Below, one piece after another: positions 11,956-22,700 of a stretch of 64,000 bases of DNA. Origin of the DNA: Alentia gelatinosa (lineage: Eukaryota; Annelida; Polychaeta; Phyllodocida; Polynoidae); contig OX465587.1 of the NCBI GenBank assembly GCA_950022655.1, forward strand, positions 27,159,716 through 27,223,715. The letters run 5' to 3'. How positions within the stretch are numbered: position 1 is the first letter of the stretch; every line of letters starts with the position of its first letter. The notes under the pieces are model-generated. The model was not told where the DNA came from. It saw only the letters and a program-made list of their open reading frames with translations, and did no database searches. The position numbers and the translations under genes were made by a program.

Positions 11956-12641
11956 TTTGTTAGGGGGCACATCGAATGCACCTCCACCAACTGTGCCACT
12001 CTCCAAGCAGATCTTTAACGGTGCTAGAGTGCAGAATCTATGTGAGGAGAGTGACACTGTGTAGCTCTGTTTGCACAATGTGACATCATGTTGGGATTCA
12101 TATGGGAATGATGACAGCTTGTCAACCTTTCACTGAATACTGCAGTTAACGGAACAATGAAGGTAAAACAAGATAAGCGTTTATTTTGTTAATGTCTATA
12201 GCACACTATGGTGCTAAAATCTCTTGCCAAACTACTGAAACTGTGGACTTTCAGCCATGATTAGTCATGATGGAGTGGTGGATGTCTAAATATATACACC
12301 ATATTTAGACTACACCATGGATAGCAAATTTGGACAGAAATGCATATAGATGCTTTCAAGTCAAATCAGCAGTGTCAAGGAAAACCAAGAAACCTTTCCC
12401 CGCACACACAGACCATTTAGGATACTATCAAATGTCTGATGAGACATATTCCTGTCAAAACTAACGTGTAAGCTGGAGAATTCTACACTCAGAACCCCTC
12501 ATTGATAAACTACATATCAGTTTTACCAAAAGCCACCAGAAGGAAGGCAGAACACATTAAGGGTTAGTTCCAATAATTCACACCAGTTGGCAGTACTGTA
12601 ATGCCCATAGGGCTGCAGGCACGCAAGAGACAGTTGACCAG

Positions 12642-12696
12642 CCAGGAGCTGTTTCAAAACCATAGACTTAACCCACGTTTTGAAACAGCTCCCTGG
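12642..12696 (+). repeat. Short hairpin, CCAGGAGCTGTTTCAAAAC arms
   Basis: CCAGGAGCTGTTTCAAAAC at 12642 pairs with GTTTTGAAACAGCTCCCTGG, separated by about 16 bp. Weaker flanking complementarity (CCAGTTGGCAGT versus ACTGCCAATTACTAGT) suggests the core of a 270-bp inverted-repeat element at 12.56-12.84 kb. Confidence 0.55.
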
Positions 12697-13439
12697 CAGA
12701 CTCAGAAACAACAATCCTTACCGTTGGTACATCGCTGTGTGTCCGTAGCAATGTCGGTCAAGATATGTAGGACGCAGATGAAAGCTGTATGGCAGGAGGA
12801 CTGGCCCACTAGTTCCAAACTGCCAATTACTAGTTAGTCACGTTAGGAGCCTTGTCTTCATATAAGTATTTGTAATTTATCAATCGATACTCAATCGGAT
12901 TTTAGGAAGGTTTTTATTAATAATTGGTAATAAAAGATTACATTTTTCATATAGTACTTGGATGGCTAATGGCAAATGAGTAAAAAATACAACAGTGGCG
13001 TCCCCTCAGTGCCGAGATGGGAATCATTGGACAGTGGTGTAAGTGTGCATAAGCACAATTCAAACTGACCTAGCACAGGATACATCCAAATTCAGGCGTA
13101 TGTATGATGCCAGATATGACCAAATTATTTATGCCCTAGCAGACCTGTATACGCAGAAACTAAACATTGGTGAACTGAAATCTTCATGCTGTTATACCAT
13201 GGGAAGGAGGAGAGAGCTGGCCCTTAAAACAGTGAAGGTCACACAAAGGAGCCTGATGACTACCAACGAAGGGCACAAATCAAAGCAGCCGAAGTGATGC
13301 TGAATGTCTGAAAGGGCAGGGTACTCTGATAAGGGGATTCCATGTGTGACCTTATCAGTAACGCACAATTAACAACAATCACAAAGATTGCCATGACACT
13401 TCAGCCAGAAGTGGAGCTTTTGTCAGATTTCTGACAGTC

Positions 13440-13708
13440 CCGACAGTCACGACAACATAAGTCGCCGTATTTCGACAGGTCTGTTCTAGGACTCCTTAAG
13501 TCGTTGGGCTTGCAAAACGTAGGTCGACTTGGCTGTCGGGGAGTTGTCAGGAAAAGTTTAGTTCTGTCAAAAATCCAGCACAACAGTCCCGGCAACCCCG
13601 GAACTCATGAGAACTGCGATTTGCCTCAAGTCAACGGGGCTTCTGCAACAGACCTCAACTCACTTCAACCCACTTCAAGTCAATGGGCTCTGCGATCGTA
13701 AGTCAAGC
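13440..13708 (+). repeat. Dispersed repeat with CTCAAGTCAACGGGGCTTC, copy 1
   Basis: Shared with 54200-54785: the blocks GGTCGACTTG(G/A)CTG, GGGGAGTTG(T/C), CTGTCAAAAA, GGGGCTTC(T/C)GC and GATGGGCTCTG(C/T) occur in the same order. The 54 kb copy has a nested foldback inserted that this copy lacks, giving an empty-site comparison. Confidence 0.6.
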
Positions 13709-13798
13709 AAGAGTCATCTGAAGCTGACAAGGTTCGACCCCGACCACATTACCACATGGCACCACACATCAACACTAACTTCTCAGCTCTGTCATCGA

Positions 13799-14584
13799 GT
13801 TTTTCCAGCAGCATTCTGAACTGTATTCCAAACATCTGGCCAGCTTCTGAGACTACTCACTGAAGGACCAGCTCTGGACAGAGAAAGCGTGGTTGATGGG
13901 CCGGACACCTCAAGAACTCAAAACCTGGTACAGCATGCAAACCAAGCTTAGCAAAATATGTAAACTTGTGTCAAAGTCAGGCCAGGGTGTGGACACGCTG
14001 AAGGCGACTGAAAAGTGGATCTGGTACCGCTTCCAATTCCTGGTTGAACACATCACCATGCTGAAAAGTTGCACCATTGCACTATTCAACCTGTCAGCGA
14101 GTGCAAGTGGTCCACTGTTCTCCATCTTCTGCTGCCTTGGATGACAACATTAAAATAGCCACATGACAATCAGTGATGCCGTCTGCTATGGTTGCTGATC
14201 CACTCATCCTCATGAATCTGTTCCAGACATTCATGAAGGAAGCCACAAAGCCCCAGCCAGTAGCTCCTGGTCTGACTGCTGGCTTCTCAGGGTACATTGC
14301 TGAACAGCCAACAAGAACACCACAGGCATTAGACGGAGCGGTGTGTAGTGGAGGTTCTCCAGCAACGTCATGTGAATAATAACCAGGAGTTTGCAGCAGC
14401 AAACCGGGCGGCCCAGTCGACAATGTGGATTCTCGATGACAGCTGCCATGGTTTGGGGGGCCACAGCAGCAGGAATCTCAGCAGCAGTCTCAGCAGCAGC
14501 AGCAGGACCCTACACATCAGTGGCAATTACCCAACTCCATCCAACTGCTCAGGCACCTCATCATAGTACGATTGAGGAAATTTT
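13799..14584 (+). pseudogene. Decayed SANT/MADF-like DNA-binding protein (Harbinger type)
   Basis: The frame around 13893-14060 reads GRTPQELKTWYSMQTKLSKI, then KSGQG and WIWYRFQFLVEHI. This is the layout of the MADF/Myb-SANT-like module carried by PIF/Harbinger transposons: LxxWY..xRT..KL, K(K)SGxG, W.xxRF.FL..HI. Upstream in the same sense, FFQQHSELYSKHLASF resembles the module's first helix, but a stop follows it. Downstream, frames change again before a glutamine-rich tail (QQQESQQQSQQQQQD at about 14465) and a stop at 14584. No DDE nuclease is present. It is a broken remnant. The family call rests on motif spacing only. Confidence 0.5.
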
Positions 14585-14718
14585 AATCTTAAGGGAGTTA
14601 GCCCATATTTATGTATTACTATTGTGGCAGGTTTATGGGTTTTATAGCTCTTATAATTTAAAATGAATAAAGTCTGACATTATATTATTACCACCAACCC
14701 ATTTATTTATGTAATGAG

Positions 14719-14720
<2 letters not shown>

Positions 14721-14783
<63 letters not shown>
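14721..14783 (+). repeat. (AT)n microsatellite
   Basis: About 63 bp of uninterrupted AT dinucleotides. The YIYIYI-containing ORF on the - strand is a product of this repeat. Confidence 0.95.
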
Positions 14784-14784
<1 letters not shown>

Positions 14785-15028
14785 GGTGCCGGATATATCT
14801 GGATAATATCCATTTCACTTTATTTAGAATTGCGTTGGACCAATGATTTCTGGCCCCTCCCTTCAGTAAGCAGTGTGTAAATGTAACACACATTTTATCT
14901 GAAGGCTTGTATAGGTGCCAGTAAACATGTGTTTAAATCACGCTGCTGATTTATACACACGTCAGACTGTCGCCTGCTCTCAGGTAAAATACTCGATTAT
15001 TCAACACCGGGTTCTGTTTACAACACCT

Positions 15029-15336
15029 GGGACCTGTTTCACTAGTCTTGTGACATGTCTGTGACACCATACAGACATTGGGGTTGTCTAGTTTCGTGAC
15101 AAAACAAGTAGCTACCCTTTCGAAAAGACAGACCCCAAACATAAGAATTAGACAAATCTACACACGATAGGACCTGTTTCACTAGTTTTGTGACATAAGT
15201 GTTTGACAGATATGAAAAGCGGCACCAACAGTGCAAGCAAGAAGGGACAAAACAAAGTCTAATGTCTAGTTCTTATGAAACCGGACACACCATCTAGATG
15301 ATCTAGACATGTCACGAAACTAGTGAAACAGGTCCC
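15029..15336 (+). mobile_element. GGGACCTGTTTCACTAG element, two-module copy
   Basis: The outer ends are GGGACCTGTTTCACTAGTCT and its complement (CTAGTGAAACAGGTCCC). A third copy of the same end motif lies in the middle (GGACCTGTTTCACTAGTTTT at about 15171). The left module carries CATACAGACATTGGGGTTGT and the right module GTGGCACCAACAGTGCAAGC. Related copies are at 22515-22959 and 30141-30427. Confidence 0.75.
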
Positions 15337-15439
15337 TGATGAACAAGGCGATAGTTGACAGTGGCTGATAGTACTATTGTAGAAGTCACTGGAGAATATT
15401 TCTTTTGGCTTCGGTTCTCAAAGACAAAACACTAATGAC

Positions 15440-15815
15440 CTCTGATTCATAGTGGTATGTAATGTAAACTCTCTCAATCATAAAGGTATGTGATGTACGC
15501 ATCCTGGATTATGGAGGTATGTAATGTAAACTCTCTCAACCACAGAGGTATATGATGTTAACTCTTTGAATTATAGAGGTATTCAATGCAAACCTTTTAG
15601 ATATAGAGTTATATAATGTAAACTCTCTGGATTATTAAAGTCTGTGATATATAATCTCTGAATTATAGAGTTATGCTTTATACACTCGTTTATTTATAGA
15701 GTGATTGACTGTGATCTTAAGTCTCGATGTCTTTGATGCTAACTCTCTGAATTGGTTAGGTCTGTATTATAGATTCTCGGGATTATAGAGATCTGTAATG
15801 TCTGAATTTTTCATT
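15440..15815 (+). repeat. Minisatellite, 35-40-bp unit TATAGAGGTATGTAATGTAAA
   Basis: Roughly nine or ten diverged units of (A)TTATAGAGGTATGTAATG followed by TAAACTCTCTGAATTA. The units become shorter and more diverged toward the 3' end. Confidence 0.7.
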
Positions 15816-15889
15816 ATTCTGATCTCATCGGCGGCGAGTCTTGAATTTAGCACCACCTGACGACTTTCAGGAGTAAAAGGCTAAACTAT

Positions 15890-16165
15890 GAGCAAAGGGT
15901 ATGTTTATCATTGATGAATGAGCGTACAATTACAAATGGAGAACAATTAAAAGATTTGGGTTACATTCAGTTTATGGATAGTTTTATGAAACCCAATTGT
16001 ACCCAGTCAACTTGCCATTTCTTCAACTGCCTGAGTCTAAGATCCAAAGATATTAAGCACCAGTAGGTCAATGAGGTATTTCAGTCTTGAGTGATTGGTC
16101 ATGGTCAGCCAGGCATGTCTCTAAGACCCTAACACTGACACCCTGCTCCTTTCTCTATATGACAG
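15890..16165 (-). mobile_element. AGAGCGTGC family repeat, copy 2 (truncated, inverted)
   Basis: Reverse orientation relative to 11541-11955. It holds GATGAATGAGCGTACAATTA through CTGACACCCTGCTCC, and lacks the far half present at 59.6 kb. Confidence 0.6.
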
Positions 16166-17990
16166 GTTGGTTTGTTTCATATTCAACTAGCGACTTCGTC
16201 GCGTCGTATCCCCCCCCCCCCCCTTAGTCTGTTCAAGGTACGTTCCCTGCTAGTGCTGTCCCCCTAAAGATAGGGGGATAGCACTAAGTGGTGCCCCCTA
16301 CTATTAATACCTGGAACTATCATTTAGTTCCCGACCATCATTTCATGTGACACCGATTTAACCGACTACCAGCGCAATTCAATCTCGTCGGCTGATCTCA
16401 GAGCAAAGAGATCGGAAAACTACAGTTCTAAATTATGTTTTCAGTACAGCTAGAAACAAATCTTAAAGATCGAAGTATATCTGTGTACCGATCTGGAAAA
16501 AAGAAGGGCAGGTTTGAGTTTGACACTTCACGAGATTCTCACTCTTGTAGCTCCTCAGTCTCCAGCCCTAGGTCTGGTTAACTATGTCTCTATGTGCGGG
16601 AGCAACTTCAAGCGGATTCAACGAAATTCTACCGTTTTAGATATAGTAGGTAATCAACAGGATTTTTTTTAAAATAATTTTATTGACCACAAATTCACAT
16701 GGTATATAATTTTGCCAATTCTATCATTGGCCAATTCTAACCTGGTCTAACCTGAACAATATTATAAAGCTCAGAGGATGTATATCGTTGGTATATAGTT
16801 CCCTGTTCATATATTTTAGATTTAATCCTTGGGCGAAATGATTTCCAAACAGTCACAACCAACTAGGTTACGAGCAGCGATATGGCTTCCCATAGTAGCT
16901 ATCTCAGTCTGATCAATCGTAACACATAGAGCATTCTCCGATAATGTTTACAAAGCTTTAGGTTGATTTCACAGTGTCAAGTTTGATACCCTCGTATAGC
17001 TGCTGGTCAGATGAACATGATGCTGGTTTTATTTTGCCCTGTTAACTCAGTAGGCGGCCCCACTCCAGACAGACTGAGGCCTCCGGCGCCTATAAATATG
17101 TCCGCTCTCAGAGGAGCAGCAGACCTCTCTCACCTATACCTTGTCTAGGTCTTATCCTTATACCTACTGCTGCTCAGTACAGGCAGCGTAGAGGTATACT
17201 CCTCTGTTATTGCGTCAGAGCCTCACATGTTGATACCTTTCCTTATTAAGAACACCTATGTTACGTGTTACCTCTAACTGTAGTAGTTTCTATACGTATT
17301 TACCAACCTTTCTCACTACCTTTAAGTCACCAGACCATATCCACATTAATCACTACATCTATCAACTACGAAATACCTACATATTTTCCGACAAGCGCGT
17401 AGTGCAAAATATAGGTTGATGAAAGCAAGAAGAAGATTCAGTAGTTTGTACATACTGTATGGATGGGCGATAAAAAAATAATTTTTATTAACAAGATAAA
17501 AACTATACATTTTCTGAAAGCTCAGATAGATACGCATGCGATTCTGTAATCTTTTTTTCTCTATCTCGAAATACCAACATTTTATATATTTTTGAAAGAA
17601 AAAAGAACACCTGAGTTTTTGCCAAACCTTAGGAGTGTATTGGAGGCAATAGCTCCATGGGGAGCGACCACGGGCACCGTCTCTTGGGGGGTCTACCGCG
17701 TCTGTGTGAGGGGTGGCGGAAGGGGTTATTTTTTTAGCTTCTTTTTACACAGAGCCATACTCGGTAAACTCCTTTGCGCAACTCGGCGCTATTCTTTATA
17801 TCATAATAGGTTTCATAATCATGTAGAAAACAAATTTATCTATAAGACCATGGTATTTTAAAGGAGTAAGCTCTGTGAGATACCACTGGAAATTCCAAAA
17901 ATATTCTTAAAAATGCTAAAAATGGCACTTTATATTTTCACACTGGTTGTTGTTTATTCGGGAAGACGTTTATGTTCTTACAGACTTTAT
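16166..17990. other. Intergenic, no gene recognised
   Basis: Contains a short poly-C run at 16210-16222. ORFs are short and unsupported by splice signals or conserved motifs. Confidence 0.35.
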
Positions 17991-18009
17991 AACTTACTGT
18001 TACTCAATT

Positions 18010-18012
<3 letters not shown>

Positions 18013-18085
<73 letters not shown>
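18013..18085 (+). repeat. (TA)n microsatellite
   Basis: About 73 bp of uninterrupted TA dinucleotides. Confidence 0.95.
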
Positions 18086-18088
<3 letters not shown>

Positions 18089-18229
18089 TTGTGGCATCAA
18101 TTCTCAAAATTATACATGATCGTCTTTAACAAGAAAACAATTGAGCAATATTTATCAAATTTTCACAGAATATAGGTATAACAACAAAATTAGTATTTCT
18201 ATTAAAAAAACATATTTAGGATTAGGTAT

Positions 18230-18342
18230 CACATGCCATGATTAAACCCTCAAACTATGGGTTTTGATGGCTATGGGCCAGTCACCTAGCGGTTTCCAAT
18301 CCTCGAGGGGGTAGCTCGGCCACAGGCACCCGTCCTTAATGG
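18230..18342 (+). repeat. Dispersed repeat, CACCCGTCCTTAA family, copy 1
   Basis: Shared with 34098-34226: ATGATTAAAC(C/T), then CACCTAGCGG, then CTCGGCC(A/G), then GGCACCCGTCCTTAA, in the same order and spacing. Function unknown. Confidence 0.5.
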
Positions 18343-18645
18343 ATTGATCGGTTTCCTTTTTGTCTGCCATTGGAAAATTGCCTAAAGCCTACCCTTCAAT
18401 CTTCTGGCTATTGTGAGTCCTCGCCTACCTGAGATACTCTGTATTTGTTAGATATGCAAACTATGTCATAACCTTATCTTTTTTGATGATTCTTTACAAG
18501 TAATGATATTAAAGCAAGTCATACTAATCAGATACAGAATCATCCGTGCTCATTACTGTGCTTTATTGCAAGGGATTCTTCTTTAACTTAATTGACAGTC
18601 ACTCGCCCGCTGCGGCCATGCTCTGCTTTACACTCTAAGCATCAC

Positions 18646-18930
18646 CATGGCAGATGGAATAGAGTTCGCCTCCGACTGCGACTTCACAACATGGGACAGG
18701 CCTCAAACCGAAGATGACAGAAGTCCTGGTCCAAGATGACTATGCAGACTACGATATTTTGATGATCATGACTAAGCAGGACGTTAAAGAGGTTTCAATC
18801 CCTCTGGGACAGGCCACAGGCCAGGAGACTACAGCAGGCTCTAGCTGCACTTGGAAATCGCAGGTTTGCGGAATTCATGGAGGAGGAGAGCACAGCCTCG
18901 GAGAATGATGACAAGAACCAGTGACGGGAC
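18646..18930 (+). pseudogene. Frameshifted ORF with a SAM-domain-like segment
   Basis: An ATG in good context (CACCATGG at 18646) opens a 30-codon frame that stops. The next frame holds YDILMIMTKQDVKEVSIPLG, which fits the C-terminal half of a SAM domain (xLLxLTxxDLKxLGIxLG). A third frame then continues as LQQALAALGNRRFAEFMEEE. Three frames in 280 bp mean at least two frameshifts or an unrecognised small-intron gene. Downstream, 18921-19247 is open but unrecognised. Origin (host gene or transposon ORF) is unclear. Confidence 0.35.
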
Positions 18931-19691
18931 TTATACGCGGCAGCAAGCTGAGAGACCTTGGTGAGACCTTGAAGGCTATCCGCTCACACCAAGCTGCGGG
19001 CTATATACCCCCTCCAGTGGACGAAGGCTACAACCCAACGCTCCTTCTTACCATTTACTCGAGTGACTACAAGGCACCGAAGGTCCCAGACTTTGTACCA
19101 AACTCAGGCTCAGCACTGTCTTACCTTTACACTTATCTTATCAATGGTTGTTTATCCTATCGTTACCTCCCGCTAGGTGTTTATGCTTCTCATCTAGTGG
19201 TTTACATTAGCGTTAGTTTTTTTTATGGATTATTATCCTCATCTTAATTACGTCAACCTAATCTCGACCTGTATGATCTCATACTAGTGCTGCACGTGCC
19301 TTAGTAGTTTTTGTTTATCTCAACTCCAGTCTCCTTATTCAATTGACAATACTACAACCATCGTGAAATTTAGGAGGTATAAAAATCAGCTGTGAAGAAC
19401 AGCTTTGGAGATTTTGATGATCTTTGGTATCATGTAGCCTGGGCTCCACATCTTCTCATTTTTCTGGATTAATCCCTGCAGTATTTACATTCATTTCCTC
19501 CTTAGTCGTAGGAACAATGCTCTGAAGAAATATCTTTTCGTAGAGGCAAAGACCCATTGTCAGGAGACACTTGAAATAGAAAACAAAATAAAAAATATAT
19601 GTGAAAAAAATCAAACAAATACAGCCTTTAGATGACAGATAATGAATATTAGTTAGGAAGTGTTAGATAACCGTGGCATCAATTAACTAAC

Positions 19692-19748
19692 TTTTGACAC
19701 CAAACAACTTCTCGGTAACCATCAACTGTTTGACCCACTGGTCCTATC
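19692..19748 (-). CDS. SLC18B1: SLC18B1-like exon: TM11 end (last exon found)
   Basis: 57 bp, phase 2 to 2. Encodes IGPVGQTVDGYREVVWCQ, matching the GPxxGG...G(F/Y)..VW region. If the donor AAA|GTTAGT is skipped, the frame reads a few residues on to a stop, which would omit TM12. A TM12 exon was not securely found below this point; a candidate end at about 19458-19516 (FLRLRRK, stop) is unproven. Confidence 0.6.
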
Positions 19749-22700
19749 CTGTTGGTGGCGACGGTTACGCTGCCAACAGTTATTCTTTAACATCAATAAG
19801 CAGAAATCAAGCTGTTACCATAAGACCTGTCAGTAATGCACTTGTTGTGAGAGTCCATCCAAAGCCTTGTGTGTCAAAAGTTGACCCCGAAAATGTTGGC
19901 CCAAGAAATTCTCTGGAACAGTATGATATGTTAGAAAAGGTCATTCTAATTCATAGCACATAGCATTTCATGTTGTACATTATCAGCATTAGAGCTCTTC
20001 ATCTTGAAATACAATGCATTATCATAATCAGGCGGTTATCATTATAATCTGTATATTATCACAGATGAGTATTTTCCCCACATTCCTTGCTAAAGCTCAT
20101 AACAAATACACATTTAAAGTGCTGGTCCCCTCATTACGCAAGCATTTTTAAAGTATCATTTAGCATGTTTATAAAACACCCACCCTAAAGAATACATCGA
20201 TAGCCACAATCCAGCGAGAACTTCATGTTTCTCATCAACACTGAAATCCCTGCAATTGAAAATATAGCAAAGAGAGTTTGGAGGCAAATCATTTTCAAAA
20301 GGACTTCAGGAGTCAAATGAATATCTAGTGGCCTGTTAGTGTTGTAATGTTGGGGACAATGTAGAATACTCCTTCATTTCCAAGAAGCTAAGCAAGTTGC
20401 ATACATATTAATCTAACATGACAACATAAATGATGATAATAAATAATGGAAGAAGAATTGGGCTTAAGGTGACATTATTAGGACCCCTATTTATCAACAT
20501 TATATTTAAACAAAGTAAAACAAAATATATCTAAAGGAGAAAAAAGCACGAGACTGGGAGCAGCACCAAAAACACCCTACCAGGGCCAGGCATGACCAGG
20601 GAGTGGCCGAGGACACTGGTGTCGGGTAGTGAGACACGGTGAGACACAACCTCTGGTGAGTAAACATGGTGCTGCACTCTACTGATTAATAACTGACACA
20701 ATGTAACCATTGGTGTCATACCATAAACAAGTTCAATATATATTTTAGTACTAGATATACATTTATGAGTTTTTGTGGATTAACCAGCCCTCCAGCTTCC
20801 AGAATGTAACTGTGGATAGTTCCTTCAAGGTATACTCATTGGAATAATGCGACTCCTATTAGAGTACGACTCTGGAAGACATTTAGCTAGTTGATGCAGG
20901 GACTGTACCTATACTAACGAAGAGAAAGGGAGACAAAGGCTGCTACTTCCTTTAGGAACAGGTCTTGAGTTTATGAGTTTCAGTGACAAAGGCTGCTACT
21001 TCCTTTAGGAACAGGTCTTGAGTTCATGAGTTTCAGTGAGATCTGTTAAATTTGATCTTATACTATTATACTCTCACTATTGTTTATCACTAAACATTAT
21101 TTAAATTCCATATAAGTCAATCCAAGTAATCAATTAATAGACAGATCATATTGGATTATATTCAGCCTGATGTGTTGAATTATTAAACCTGTTCATGATC
21201 ACAATCATGTTGATCTTTTACAATTAATTTACAAAAACTGCCATAATTCTTTTGTAAATGATAATTACAGATGAAAACTAAATAAACTTCACAAATTAGA
21301 AACAGGTGGTAACTTACTGAGATATATCAAGCAAAATGCCATATGTGGGAACCAATGTGAAGGCCGACCCTACATCCATGACACACAAGGCAACTAGGTT
21401 TAACCACACAGTTCTGGAAGGATTGAATTGAGAAACCATAAGTATGTGACTGAGTTACAGAATTGGTTGGTAATAACTCCATCTATATAGATTTGCCATT
21501 GTTTTAGCCTCCTAATATTTAAAGCCTTTTCTTACAAACAGCATGATTCATATTTTTTCATACCTGCAATTCCAAGGGCCATTCTGCATTGACCAGATGA
21601 CACCAGATATGTCCATTCAAATTTGGTCCAGAGTGATCTGTCCATTTATCATACTTGTCTGGTGTGGTTGGGTTAGGTCTGAGATTATTTGTCTATGTAT
21701 CATACCTGTCTGATCTATTTTGGTTATGTTTGGGATTGTCTCTCCAGGTATCATACTTGTCTGGTCTGGTCGGGTTAGGTCTGGGGTTTTATCATCCATC
21801 TGATACAAAGTGTCTACAGTAAACCTATAGGAACTCGTGAAGGACATACCTGGTACAGATATGTTGTATGCTCCGGGCTACAAAAGTGAACTATATGGAC
21901 AAATAGGGTGCATGAAATAATAGCGCATAACTAAAGTGAACTATAATTGACACACCACAAGTTTGGTAAAGGTGAATGATAAATACAATATAGACTGGTT
22001 TCAGATAGAATTGGCTGTATACTCCTCGGAATAGACCCTACACAACATCGTCACATGCGCTCAGATATTACAAACCCCAAACTCCTCGGAGAATATGTTC
22101 GTTTGTATCTGAAACTAGTCAATATTGTGTAAATCTGTCCATGTATCATACTTGTCTGGACTAGTCGGCTTAAGTGTGTGGTTATCTAGATATGTATCAT
22201 ACTTGTTTGGAAATGGCAGATTGAGGCAAGTCAAGGAGATGATATCGGTAAACATAGATGACCAAAACGGAACCTGAACACAACTTGGAGCTAGTTCAAG
22301 GCAACATGCGGACCTCTGGCCGCGCCTCACGCCTCAAATTCCTTTCAAGACTAGCTACATTAACCTGAGGCTGAGATCTGTGACAGACCCATGTTTGTTG
22401 GGACGGGTTCCAGGAACAGGTACTCTGCTAGGGAGCGAACCTATCATCATGCTCCACTTGCTTATTCATCTCCAGCTTAGTTTGGTGAGGCTCTGTGCCT
22501 GTGCTAGTGAACCAGGGACCTGTTTCACTAGTTCTGTGACATTAGGCCTAGACACACATCAACAGTGGCACCAACAGTGCAAGCAACAGTGGAAAACGTC
22601 TAGCAAATATCAGAGGTTTGGCGCAGCCAATCTTCTTCATATTTGGGACGATTATAGGTTATATGTATCCCCTACTCATGTTAAAGTTTCATGGCTAAAT

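Noticed and set aside
14651..18129. ORFs with YIYIYI runs at 14.65-14.89 and 17.91-18.13 kb
   Set aside because: Translations of AT dinucleotide repeats. Unlike 25.06-25.13 kb, no conserved peptide or matching splice phase adjoins them.
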